A stretch of 64,000 nucleotides of DNA from the NCBI GenBank assembly GCA_021397835.1, contig JAJFZO010000413.1:193501-257500 (forward strand). Reading direction: 5' to 3'. Made by a program: the position numbers and the translations under genes. Position 1 is the stretch's first letter, and each line of letters starts with the position of its first letter. The stretch comes from Moringa oleifera (Eukaryota; Streptophyta; Magnoliopsida; Brassicales; Moringaceae). A model generated the notes under the pieces. That model was given only the letters and a program-made list of their open reading frames with translations. It ran no database searches and was not told where the DNA came from. Shown piece after piece: positions 10,216 to 21,687 of this stretch.

Positions 10216-13200
10216 ATGATGAAGTGTTTGATTTTCGTTTCATTGTTGATTCACTCAACTTTTGCACAGAAACCCCAACCTGCAGAGCCTGTGCAGCCCC
10301 CTCCTAAGAAATGGCTCACCTTAAATGGTAATAGAGTTTTCTGCCCTTCTCTTCCTGCATTTTCCAGTGACTAAATTGAATTAACCTCTTATATTTCATT
10401 TCGTGTGCAGGAGCTCAGCCTGCTGTCATAGCTCGTGGAGGGTTCTCAGGGCTTTTCCCAGAATCCAGCCAATCTGCAAATACATTAGCATTGTCCACCA
10501 GTTTGTCAGACGTGACTCTGTTCTGCAGTCTGCAGCTAACCAAAGATGGTGTTGGCTTATGCTTAACAGATATCAGGCTTGACAACTCAACAACCATTTC
10601 CACGGTCTTCCCCAAAGACAAGAAGACCTACAAAGTGAATGGACTGGACCTTCAAGGCTGGTTTGCAATAGATTATACAGCTGAAACCTTGTTCAACAAT
10701 GTTTCCTGTAAGTCTCAGAAGAGCACTCCGGTTCTGCAAATCTTTGCCATGCTATGGAGAGATCATTCCACTATAGAATAGACAAACATTGATTTCTTGT
10801 TCTGATTTATGCTTTGCTGTGCACCCTTAAACGCGGACTAATTCAGCTTCATTACCATCATGATTTCCTCTAACAGTGGTTCAGAATATTTACTCTCGGC
10901 CAAGTGTTTTTGACGGTCAAATGCCAATTTCAGCTGTTGAGGATGTAACAGGAGTTAAACCGGCTAAGTTTTGGTTGAGTGTTCAGGTCTCCCATTTCTC
11001 TCCTCAATCTCTTGTTTCATGCAACAACTTCCATTCTTTTTTTCCTGCTTTAATCTCGAAACCACTGAAGACTAACCTTGTTAATAATGTGCCTGCTCTT
11101 CGTTGCACAGTATGATGCATTCTATACTGAAAACAAACTCAGTGTGGCATTATACCTTCAAGAAGCCATGAGAAGTAACATTATCAATTACATCTCATCT
11201 CCTGAGATTGGTTTCTTGAAAAACATCGGTGGGCAAGTGAATAAAGCCAGGACAAAGCTCATCTTCGAGTTCAAAGACCCTGAAGCCTTGGAACCCACGA
11301 CCAACCAGAAATACGGTGTACTGCTGCAGAATCTTGCTAACGTCAAGCAATTTGCATCCGGGATTGTTGTCCCAAAACAATACATATGGCCTGTTGATTC
11401 AAACAATTATTTGAAGCCTGCAACCACTCTCGTAAATGATGCTCACAAACAAGGACTAGAAGTATATGCTACTCTTTTTGCAAACGACATGCCTGCTAGT
11501 TATAACTACAGTTACGACCCATCACTCGAGTACCTGCAGTTTGTTGACAACTCCCAGTTTGCTGTTGACGGGGTGGTAACAGATTTCCCTCCTACAGCAT
11601 CAGAGGCCATTGGTGAGATCATTAACTTGGGTGCCTTTTCCATGTCTTCATTACTATGTTCTGATCTAACCCTTCCAATGCTGGCTCTTGTGCAGCTTGC
11701 TTTGCTCAGCAGACTGCAAGTCCTAAAGCAGGTAAGAGACTAGTGCTATATTTCTCAAAGCATGTTCTATCAATGTCAAATAAAGCACTAGGGAACTAAA
11801 CACCTGGCTGCCCCTGCAGGACAAGCTTTGATCATAACTCATAATGGAGCTAGTGGGATCTATCCAGGCTGCACTGATCTTGCGTATCAGCAGGCCGTAA
11901 ATGATGGAGCTGACATAATAGATTGCTCAGTCCAGATGTCGAAAGATGAAGTTGCCTTTTGCTTAGATTCACCAGACCTCATGGCTAGCACCACTGCCAT
12001 GACTTCCTTCATGTCCCGTACTGCTCGCATCCCTGAAATTCAAAACAACAGTGGAATCTTTTCGTTCGATCTCACATGGAGTGAGATCCAATCTTTAAAA
12101 CGTAAGATTCTTTATTACATTCTCTTATAGGTTCCCTAACAGGTTCCATAAACTAACTTCCAGCCTTCTCTACTTGATGTGATGTTTATTGTTTCAGCTC
12201 AAATCAAAAACCCTTTTGGAAATGCTGCTGGCTTCCAAAGGAATCCAGTTAGCAAGAACCAAGGCAAATTCATGACCCTCACAGAATTTTTGGAGTTCGC
12301 CAAGGCAAAAGCAGTTACTGGAATTCTGATCAACATAGAGGCAAGCATTTCATTAACTCATTCCTCCTTCTTCCCCTTTCTCATTTATCATTACTTAATT
12401 CAGTTAGGCATTATTATTTGCCATCTATGGAGAATCCCCAACTCTGGTTGTAGGTTTCTTCAAACCATAAAATATTGCAGCATCTTTGGAGGTCCAATTA
12501 CTGTGATACAAAATACTGATGGGGTGCCTTCTTTGCCAGAATGCTGCTTACCTAGCATCAAAGAAGGGTCTTGGCATAGTATACACCGTGAAGACTGCCT
12601 TGAGCAACGCCACTCTGGACAAGCAATCAACTCAAAAGGTCTTGATCCAATCAGATGACACTTCAGTGTTGTCCAACTTCCAGGATGTCCCGTCTTACAA
12701 GAGGGTGTTGGACATACAGCGGGAAATAGGTGATGCACCCCCGCAGCCAGTGGATGAGATCAAGAAGTATGCTGATGCAGTTAACGTGCTGAGACCCTCC
12801 CTGGTCACAGTTTCCAACAGCTTTCTGATGTCTAAGACCAACGTTTTGAATGAATTGCATGCTGCAAATATCTCCGTATACGTCTCAGTGCTGAGAAACG
12901 AATACATTACTATAGCATTTGATTACTTCTCAGATCCGGTTGTGGAGCTTGCTTCTTTCATTGCTGGAATGGGGGTGGATGGTGTTGTAACCGAGTACCC
13001 AGCAACTGCTAGCAGATACATGAGTAAGTGCTGCTATAATTTCTGCATGCAAATGGCCACCAAATCAATTCCTATAAAAAATTGATGACATATTTGGGTT
13101 GTGATGGCAGGGAGTCCATGTTCTGATCTGAATCAAAACCTATCGTACACAATCTTGCCAGCAGAACCAGGGGCTCTTCTAGGCGTGCTTCCTCCGGAGG

Positions 13201-13403
13201 TGCAGCCACCAGCAAGCGCCCCGTATCCGGCCCTTACTTCTGCAGATGTCGTTGACCCACCACTACCCCCCGTTGCCAGCACACCCACATCCAATACGAC
13301 TGGTGCTGGACCAGCAGCAGCACCTGGGTCAAGTGGAGTTGCTAAGGCTGCAAACATTGCTCTTTCTCTATTGGCCATCATCGTGGCTGCTCTGCTCTCC
13401 TGA
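10216..13403 (+). CDS. GDPDL: Glycerophosphodiester phosphodiesterase-like protein, SHV3/SVL family, GPI-anchored, 752 aa
   Basis: SHV3-like proteins are cell-surface proteins needed for cell-wall (cellulose, pectin) organisation. Exons: 10216-10327, 10411-10707, 10877-10986, 11111-11612, 11696-11731, 11820-12101, 12198-12340, 12540-13023, 13111-13403; sum 2259 nt. Residues 1-18 are a signal peptide. Two GDPD-like domains follow: the first opens AVIARGGFSGLFPESSQSA (near 40-58), where the usual His-Arg is Ala-Arg; the second opens LIITHNGASGIYPGCTDLAYQ (near 357-377). The tail is Pro/Ser/Ala rich and ends in a hydrophobic stretch (IALSLLAIIVAALLS), a GPI signal. Length matches the family (about 750 aa). 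Intron 7 (12341-12539) starts with GC instead of GT. The divergent first domain is typical of the family, so catalytic activity is uncertain. Confidence 0.94.
12341..12539 (+). other. GC-AG intron in the GDPDL gene
   Basis: The exon ends AACATAGAG and the intron begins GCAAGC. It ends TTTGCCAG before AATGCTGCTTACC. Joining gives Asn-Ile-Glu-Asn-Ala-Ala-Tyr in frame, and no GT donor lies near. Confidence 0.85.
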
Positions 13404-13577
13404 GTGTATTAGGATTGGCTGTCGTGTGTCATTACAATGTAACTTAATAGTGCTTACATCTCAATCTTCTTCCTTTCTTTTATTTTGTCGTAAGTAGTAC
13501 ATAAATTGGGGTTTAGATAGATTTGGATAGTCTATTGTTGTGAATGTTTTAATCCCAACTTCCAACGCCCCAGCCCC

Positions 13578-13579
<2 letters not shown>

Positions 13580-13631
<52 letters not shown>
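13580..13631. repeat. Poly-C tract of 52 bases
   Basis: Fifty-two consecutive C bases as written, then AAAAAACAACCCC. Homopolymer length in assembled sequence is unreliable. Confidence 0.85.
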
Positions 13632-13633
<2 letters not shown>

Positions 13634-13791
13634 AAAACAACCCCGGCGCCCACAAAAAAAAAATTCATTTAATAATCTTATACATTATCCTGTGAGCAAA
13701 CCAAAAATTATTGTTTTATTCAAATTCTAATCCTATTAATCTAGCTTGTAACAAGTTGAAAATTTCTCTCCTTTTTCCCAGAAAAGTGATA

Positions 13792-13794
<3 letters not shown>

Positions 13795-13827
<33 letters not shown>
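13795..13827. repeat. GA microsatellite
   Basis: Uninterrupted GA tract of about 16 units. Confidence 0.9.
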
Positions 13828-13830
<3 letters not shown>

Positions 13831-14428
13831 TTAGAGGGAAGAGAATGGGGGGATTTGGAGGCTCAGATTCGACTGTGACGAAGCACAGGAAGGAAGAACC
13901 TCCGCCACGGCTGCAACAATGATGCTTTTTGTGAGTCTCAAAGTTGCCTCGCCAAGAAGCGGCGGCGTTCCTGCCCAAACGCTCAATTCACAGTGCGAAA
14001 CAATCATCATAGCCCGTTGGCATTCACTTTCCATGATAAATGAAGTAGCAGAAGAAGACATATACATATATATATATATACAGAGAGAAAGAGAGAGAGG
14101 GTGTTGATTAAAGAGAAGGGAAATGAGAGATAATCATAGGCTCCGCAGGCATTCAGGGGTAAGAGGCAACAACCCAGAAACCAGTCTTCCCCTGAGAGCA
14201 AAGCCTCATTCTTAAACTAACGAGTAATTCCCCCCAACCCTAACCTAGCGTCTCATTTAATACATATTACAGTTTTTTGTTATTCCATTTTTACCCTCTT
14301 TTAATTCTTTTAATGGCAGAATTTGGTTGAGGTGACTAAAGAAAAACACAAAGCCAGAAAAGGAAACACAATCGGGCAGGGAGAGACAGAGGGTCAAAAT
14401 CGCCTTCTAACGGAGGTGAGAGGGCAGA

Positions 14429-14890
14429 GATAGCAACGGATCGGATCGGATCCGATCAAATTCTAATAAATAAATTCGAATAATATTTGATCAAATTTAA
14501 ATTTAAATTTGAAATTTAATGTTCCAATTAAATTTAAATCGAATTCGAAGTTTAATTTTTGAGAACTCATTATTTCAATTGGTTTATGCAATTATATTAA
14601 TATATTAAAATTTTTATTTAAAATTTAATTATTTTTAATTTTTAATTTATATTTATTAAAATGTAAATTTAAATTTTAAAATTTTTATTTTTATTTTTTA
14701 TTTAATTAATAAAAATCATTTTAGTAAAATTTATAATATATATATAATTAACGAATTTAAATAAAATAATTATAAATAAATTTGAGACAAATTGAAATAT
14801 TAAAATCAGTTTTTTAATCGAATGTAAATCGAATTGAGTATCTATGTTTTAATCCGATTTAAAAAAATTTAAATGAGCAGCGTTGCCATC
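14429..14890. mobile_element. AT-rich short element with inverted ends GATRGCAACG
   Basis: The left end GATAGCAACG (14429-14438) and right end CGTTGCCATC (14881-14890) are inverted copies with one mismatch. Inside the left end is a run of GGATC repeats (GGATCGGATCGGATCC), then 400 bp of AAATTT-rich sequence. Elements opening GATGGCAACGG are common in plant genomes. No coding capacity. I find no clear target-site duplication. Confidence 0.5.
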
Positions 14891-15267
14891 CTAAGGGGCT
14901 CCGTCATGGCTGCAAGGGCAGAAGCCAGCGTGAAATTACAGAAACATCCCCCATTTCACAGAAGACCGTGTTACAGCGAGAGATCTTGCCCCGCCAGGGA
15001 ATGGATGGATACTTTGCGGGACACCCGGATGGTGTTCTAATCACTGCATATTTGAGGACTTTTACAATAGTCTGCACCAATAAGTGCAAGGCATTCTTCC
15101 TCACGCAAAGACTTTGGAAACAAAACAACTACAGACAAATCACAATGGGGGTAATAAGCTCAACAATCACCCCGCTGCCCCTACTGCTTTCTAATGAGCT
15201 CCGTGCTTCCCCAAAACGAGAGGCATTCACCTTATTTGGCTCCAAACAATTGCTTCATCTTACAAAT

Positions 15268-18200
15268 TTACATGACCTCCTTTCCTCTCTCTTGGACTGT
15301 GGCTTTGTACGTCACTTCCCCTGCTGAGGTAACATAGTAGGTCACCTGCCATGCAACAAATGCGTCAGTTGTTGCTTCCCCACGAATGAACTATATTTCA
15401 AAGTTAATGGACCAGGTTTCCCTAGCACAAATCACATATTTGCAAGAAAAGAGATTCGATACCCACAATTTCCAGTGAGCTCACTCTGTGCAGAAGGAAC
15501 CCATCCCCCATCACTCTGCACACTTAAATATATTCAGTTCGTACCGCGCTAGTATTATATAATTAATGCACATTGATATGAGGTATTAAAGAAAGGAACA
15601 ACTCACCGCTTAAAGGCTGATATTCCATTTGCAGGACTCACATAAGGTTTCTTTTCAATCGGCCTTGGGCTCCCAATATAAGTTACCCCATCTTGATGAA
15701 CATAGTTGGTGCAGCTTTGCCTGCTTAGGTACACATTCTTCAGAGCAACCGTGAAGATTCAGAGTGTAGTCATTATCATATTACCATTAATGTTTTCAGT
15801 TTACCATATCTATGGTAAAAACTACCAAAATCTTCCATTCTACTTGTTTACGATGTCTCAAACTTCCACAGAACTTGAAAACATTAGGGTCATAGACACT
15901 TTCAAGATTTTGGAAAATCCTTTTGGGATTAAAACAAAGTTGAATTACAAACTTTAAAACCTGAAGCATGGGGGAAATCACAACAGAATGCAGAAAGGGT
16001 GCTGCTAACTTCTTACCACACCATACTTCACAAAAATCAAATGCAAAAGTTCATTGAGATGCTTCGCTTTCATTTGCTCCTCATTCAGTTTGCAGACAAA
16101 TAATGGATCAAATCCAACTACCATGTGCCTGGGTTCACAGATTATAGCAAGCAAGTTATAAGACCATGAATCTCAGAGCCGAATAAGTATGAGCAGGCTA
16201 ATAGTAAATCACGATAGTTTACCAGTTGCTATTGGTTGCCTCTAGAGTCCTTGTCAGCCATTTTAACTGATTGTTCTCAGTGCCTCTTGATGATCCCATA
16301 AACAATGAATCCTTGATTTCATAAAAAAAACAAAATTTAGAGAAGAAGTATGATGTTTATCAGTTAAAACAATTTGTTTACAATTAGTTGCTACTCAGAG
16401 AATGAAAAAGAATATGTTAATAGCAAACTTCAACATGCAGCAACTAAATGAAAATGTTTATATACTATGCAATCACAGAGCATTATGCTTCAGAGAGATA
16501 TCATGTTTTTCATTCTTTGGAGGCTTCACAGTTCAGTTTGCATCTGTTTTCTTCAGTCTGGTTTGTGGGTCTTGGGCTACTGTGACTTGGTTGCACTATC
16601 CTTTTCTTTTCCAAATGGCTCCCATTCTGCTGATGCGTATTAGAGATTTTGAAAAGCTTTCTTACTTGGTAAGCAACCACATAGTAAATAAAATTAGCAC
16701 CTGCAGTGAACTAGGACCTGAATTATTTAGAAGCATGGATAGTGACGATACAATCAAAATGGGAACTTAAAAACAGTTGACAGTAACAACAAAATAAGTC
16801 ATGTTGACCTCAGTCACACATTTGAAAGGATAGTTCAGGGACTTTTTCTAAAGTCATCTGGATGCCTATAATCAAGAAATTGAAAGTGGAAGAATTCAAG
16901 AAACAAGTTTGTACCAGTAGTTTGCCAGTGTCCACACTAATAATGTCCAATGATTTCCCAAGAGGTAGTTTGATACACTCCACAAACTGGCTAGCTCCTT
17001 GTCCTTTTGAAGCTCCAGTAGCATACCTACAAGCAGTCATGTCAATCACCACGTGTTGAAGCACCTTAACAGAAAACAGCGATAATCTTCTACCAGCCAC
17101 TAGTTTCCCATCTCTACATTCTTCTGTTTTCATTTTTTTCTCATATCTTGTCTCCTGTCTTCCTCTCTTCTCTGCTTCCTTATTGTTTTTCGAGGTTCCT
17201 TAGCTCCCTATTTCTCTACTTCTCTCTGTTCCACATCATCCTTCTCTTATCTATATCAAGCAGTAAATTAATAGATATGGCAACAACATTTGAATGGGAT
17301 GCACATGTACATGCATCCAAGCCAGAGTATCAATTGCGAAGAGGATGGTATACCAGGGAACTTCCAGTGATCGGAAGAGCTGGGTAGCCTGCAAAAAAGT
17401 ATATGTAGATTGTTGCTAGCAGTTGAAACAATAAACAAAAAAAGAAAACTAAGTTGCACAAATAATTTGGGCCTCTGGTTTCCTGCCTAAACTGAAGCAT
17501 AGAAACATAGAAGAAACATATGATACCAACACCCCAAAAACAAAGAAAAAAGAGAGAGTTCTCATTAAGATATTCAAAAGCACGATTATGCATAAACAGA
17601 GACCAGAGGCCACAATAAGTCCCTTCATAAGCATAAAAGAAGTGCCAAACTTCAACATGAGAAAATATCATGGCCCAAATAAAGAGATCTTACATTCTGC
17701 AGGAGTGGATCATCTACCCCAAAGTCACTAATGTCCAACACGAACTTTACTTTGTAAGCTTTTGCCACATTCTCCATCTTCATTGACAAAAAGAATTCCC
17801 ATAAGATCAAGAAAAAAGTTATTACCAATATAAAAAGACAATCATGTATGGATTTTAATCAAATCAGATCCATTCAGAAGAATAGTAACATGGGAAAAAT
17901 GCAAATAGTTGTTAGATAGTATAGAGACCAAGTTTATGAACAGTGAAAATGAAATCCCAAAAGCATGATTATGAATTGAAACACACAATGAAATATGCAC
18001 AAGTAGTCCTAATCTCCTTGTGATTACTTCTTGCGGAAACATTCTTCTTCTTTATAAGTACATCAATTGGATTACCTACAGTAGCCGAGCACTATAGTGG
18101 GAATGAGAACTCACTTCAAAAGAAACTCCGGATAAACACTAACTGAAGCTTTCCAGTTAACAAATCTCTAAAGCCAGTCTGTCTTCCCTTTCAAATGACT

Positions 18201-19915
18201 TCAAGTTGTCCAGCACTTAATGTGAACAAGAAATCTTCCTTGTCAAGACAGGATAACTACCATTCCCAAAATCTTCCTAAATTATGGTTGGAGAGTAATA
18301 CATAATTCTGCCACTGATTTCTATGCCAAAGCATCTACCATCATCAAAGATTACCATCTTTGAATGGGTTAGAACCAAATGTCCAGCGTGAAGATTCTGG
18401 ATGGATTAAAGTTTCCAAAGAAAAAAAAAAAAAACAGCTATCCCTCTGCTGCAGTGACATAAGACAGTGACAGTGAAAAAGCTAACTTCGTTTTCTTGGA
18501 ACATTATTATTTGGTATTCTAGTTCGAAAACAAAGCATTGGTTTATGGCATGGCTGGTGAGGTAGAATATGCCATCAACAACGGAATGCTTTTAGGAATG
18601 GCGCAATCAATGTAATTTCTGCATTGTCCTAGCAATCAACAGACAGCTATAAAGAGCCATGAGCAGGTGTTTTATGAGTGTAATTTCCCAAGAAAGTTAT
18701 AGATATCAGACCGGCAACTCTGCATGGTAAGCAGGAATACTGGTGCTTGGGATAGAGCACCGTGATGGTTATTACATACTTAAAAGGTAAGAGCTTCAAA
18801 GTCTTAAAATGTTTGTGTTGAAGATCGCTGGTCTACTCCTGTAAATTTGTGTGGATGGAGATGAACAATAAGCAGAAAATTCCTTTAATACTAAAGATGC
18901 TGCAAATGTGGACATAGTTTGTTTAAGGATTAAATTTCAAGAAAAAATTAGCTTCAGATATAAAGCAACATTACAGTTAAGTTGGTTCAGCAAGCATTTC
19001 AATAATTTAGCTTCATTCTTGGTAGGTTTGTTAGAAGTTATGTTTCTGTTTTGCTCCTTTAATTTCATGCTTTCACAAGGAAATTACTCATTCTCCTCCC
19101 TGGAAAAGAAAGAAAAGAAAACCCAAGAGACTGACACACAATCCATTGACCAGAAAACCAAGCTCAGAATGCCAATTAATGCAGGCGGGAGCCAAATAAC
19201 AAAGAAATATAATCTAAATTTAATATTGGAATGATTGTTATATCATCATTAGGGTTTCAACTTCTAACTGATAAGAATATCAATGTTCACCAAATTGCAG
19301 GGCAGGGGATTCTTACAGCAATCAGCAAATACACTGACACAACCCAGAATCTAACAAAATCAAGCAAACTAATAAATTCACACATGAAACAAGCAAGTTG
19401 CTAAAGGAAATGTAAGGAGAAAAATAGAAACGGAAGGAGAGAGACTAACTCAATTCTTATGCTGAGTTTAATCAACCAAAAATGCATGAATGACATAAAA
19501 GCTTCAGACTTCGAGTTTCTATTTATATATCAGTTCTTGCATCAACAAACACCGAAGTACAAACAGAAATGCGTGGATGTTAATCAAATGCAAAACAGAA
19601 AAACAATGCCCATAAACAAAAGCCAACATACCATCCACATCCGACTTCGAAAATAAAGTAACACGAGGCCATTAGGCAAGGAACTATACGATTCAAGAAA
19701 AGGAATAAGAAACTGACCAGTTTGAGAAGCTGGGTTTGTTGTCTAAGTGGCCTAAAGCCTCCTGTAACACTGATGAAGTAAAGATGAGAAGTTCTCCCTG
19801 TGTCCTGAAGAATGGATTTCTGGGGCCGACTAAAGTTGAGAGCAACGTAGACAGCCAAACAGAGGGTGAACTGTATGGCTAACGTGCAAGTCCAAGATGG
19901 TTTCTTCATTTTCAT
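15268..19915 (-). CDS. Calcineurin-like metallo-phosphoesterase superfamily protein, nine exons, 295 aa
   Basis: Exons on the minus strand: 19915-19718, 17777-17694, 17388-17354, 17026-16915, 16311-16223, 16128-16017, 15737-15607, 15515-15467, 15345-15268; sum 888 nt, all GT-AG. The N-terminus MKMKKPSWTCTLAIQFTLCLAVYVALNF is a signal anchor, so the protein is probably in the secretory pathway. Then come HLYFISVTGGFRPLRQQTQLL, KVKFVLDISDFGVDDPLLQN, VPWYATGASKGQ, LGKSLDIISVDTG, LKWLTRTLEATNSNW, MVVGFDPLF, YLSRQSCTNYV and a C-terminus KATVQERGKEVM. The order matches plant proteins annotated as calcineurin-like phosphoesterases, from memory. The canonical metal ligands (GDxxD, GNH, GHxH) are not apparent; YLSRQSC sits where a GHxH-type motif would be expected, so it may be catalytically inactive. 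Intron 1 is 1.9 kb. The gene model is firm; family naming is moderate. Confidence 0.75.
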
Positions 19916-20953
19916 TTTTCTTGTTCCTTATTCCTTTTCGCGGGGAACTTAGCCTACACTAAACTCGGTTTTCTGCTCTGCTGGTTGGCGTACTCTCCTA
20001 AGTTGATCTGAACAAAGGAATACTGAAATCTGAAATCTGTTAAATAGATCCATGTAGACTTATTTCTGCATATTTTACCTGGTCTATAAAATACAGCACA
20101 TGATTGGCACGTTAGTATCCAGAGAAATGGTCCACTCGCGGTAACATGATTGGCGTCCACCCTACGGTAGAGTGTCGAGGAGACTTAACTTACTGCAGGT
20201 GTTGCAAGCATACATGGTAATTTAGTGAAGAGAAACAGAGCCTAATTGTTCAGTTTCTCTGTTGTTTGGGGTATTAAAGTACAAATTTGCTGCTTTGTCC
20301 AGTTATCTCCCACAAGGAAATCATATTAGCTAAACAAATTCAACAGTGAATTCTATCAACCAAACGTTTGACAGCCAGGTCAATCTTTTTAGCTCAATTT
20401 GCTTTCATATCACCTGCAAGAATGTCCAGAAACTATGTTGTGCAATGATTATCGGGCCCCCTTATTGAACTTTTTTTTTAAAAAAAAAATGATGCCTCCA
20501 TTGGCCAGAAAAACTTAATAAGCAAAAAGCATTCACTTCTTGAATAAGGGATGTCCATACATCACATAATCCTGCAACTGGCTGGTCTATGAATTAACCC
20601 ACCCTTTATCACAGACTGAAGTGAAGCTCCTCATGCTGCCAGCAAGCCATTGACACAGAAGGATATAGAATTCTCTGAAGTACAAGTTTAGAAATCGACT
20701 TATCCACTTGATTGAACAAACAATTCACTTGCACTTCAACACCACAGTAAACATCAAATGCATTAGTGATAGCCATTCTTCTAAACAATATAGATGATAT
20801 GCCATCAAGTACAGCACACACTGCCACTAATGAAACAGAAGTTCAAATGGCCAGGAGTATTGTGGAAAGTGATTGGCACCTAGAACATCGGTTTGGAACG
20901 CTGGCTGAAGAATTCACCATTTTCAGTCATATCATGTAGAAGACTGGAAAAAA
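19916..20953. other. Intergenic, upstream of the phosphoesterase-like gene and downstream of TRAPPC5
   Basis: Both flanking genes are on the minus strand. The segment holds the promoter of one and the 3' flank of the other. A T9/A9 run near 20470 is simple sequence. No gene recognised. Confidence 0.55.
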
Positions 20954-21641
20954 TTAATAACCTAACCTTGCTTCTCTTCGCAGCACCTGATTTGGAGAAG
21001 AATAGTACAGTCAAAACCACTTACTACTATGGTAAAGTATATAGAAGCTTTTGCAAGGAAAAAATGCACAACAAGTTTATGTTGCAAGCAAAGGCTGCGA
21101 GGCAGAGAAAACTGAACAAAAAAAGTATACTTTAAACTGTCATGCATCATGCAAGCTAAATTATAAGGTGCATCTCAATATGAAACTTAAACCATGTGAT
21201 AGAGTCTTGGCAAGAACCAAAATTAAGCAGAACGCTCCTGATGAGTAACATCAGATGCACATTGAGGATTTAGTAGCTTTTTTCGTTAAGGAGGAAGGTT
21301 TCTACATGGATTAGGTTATAGAAATAAACCAGTAGCAAGATCAGGGAGCTTCAATGCACTAGACTAATGTAATTTTCGCAGGACGGAAATGGATGAAAAG
21401 AAATCCTTTTATTGCAAATGACGAACCAGTAACAATGATTTCTTGCAGTAGTTTTATGTTTTCCTTATGAACCCTTTAGTTAAACTCAGTTAAAAAGGAT
21501 GAGCAAACTATAACTGCATATGAGATGTCAGAACTTCATATCCTATGACCAAGGGGATTGGATTATATGACATATAAATTGTGCCAAGATACAAACGCAT
21601 TACCAAGCTCTACTGGTAGAAACTTTTTCTTTTGATAAGAG

Positions 21642-21687
<46 letters not shown>

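Larger units (their letters stand above)
13404..14428. other. Intergenic, 3' flank of GDPDL with simple repeats
   Basis: Contains a long C tract (13580-13631), a GA tract (13795-13827), a short TA tract near 14066-14081 and GA-rich runs. A short plus frame at 13844 (MGGFGGSDSTVTKHRKEE, about 25 codons) and several minus frames are open, but none resembles a known protein. Confidence 0.5.

Noticed and set aside
13461..13655. Minus-strand frame encoding a Gly run
   Set aside because: It is only the translation of the poly-C tract.
20609..20650. Resemblance to miR167 (TGAAGCTCCTCATGCTGCCAGC)
   Set aside because: It lacks the mature order TGAAGCTGCCAGCATG, and no pairing arm was seen nearby.
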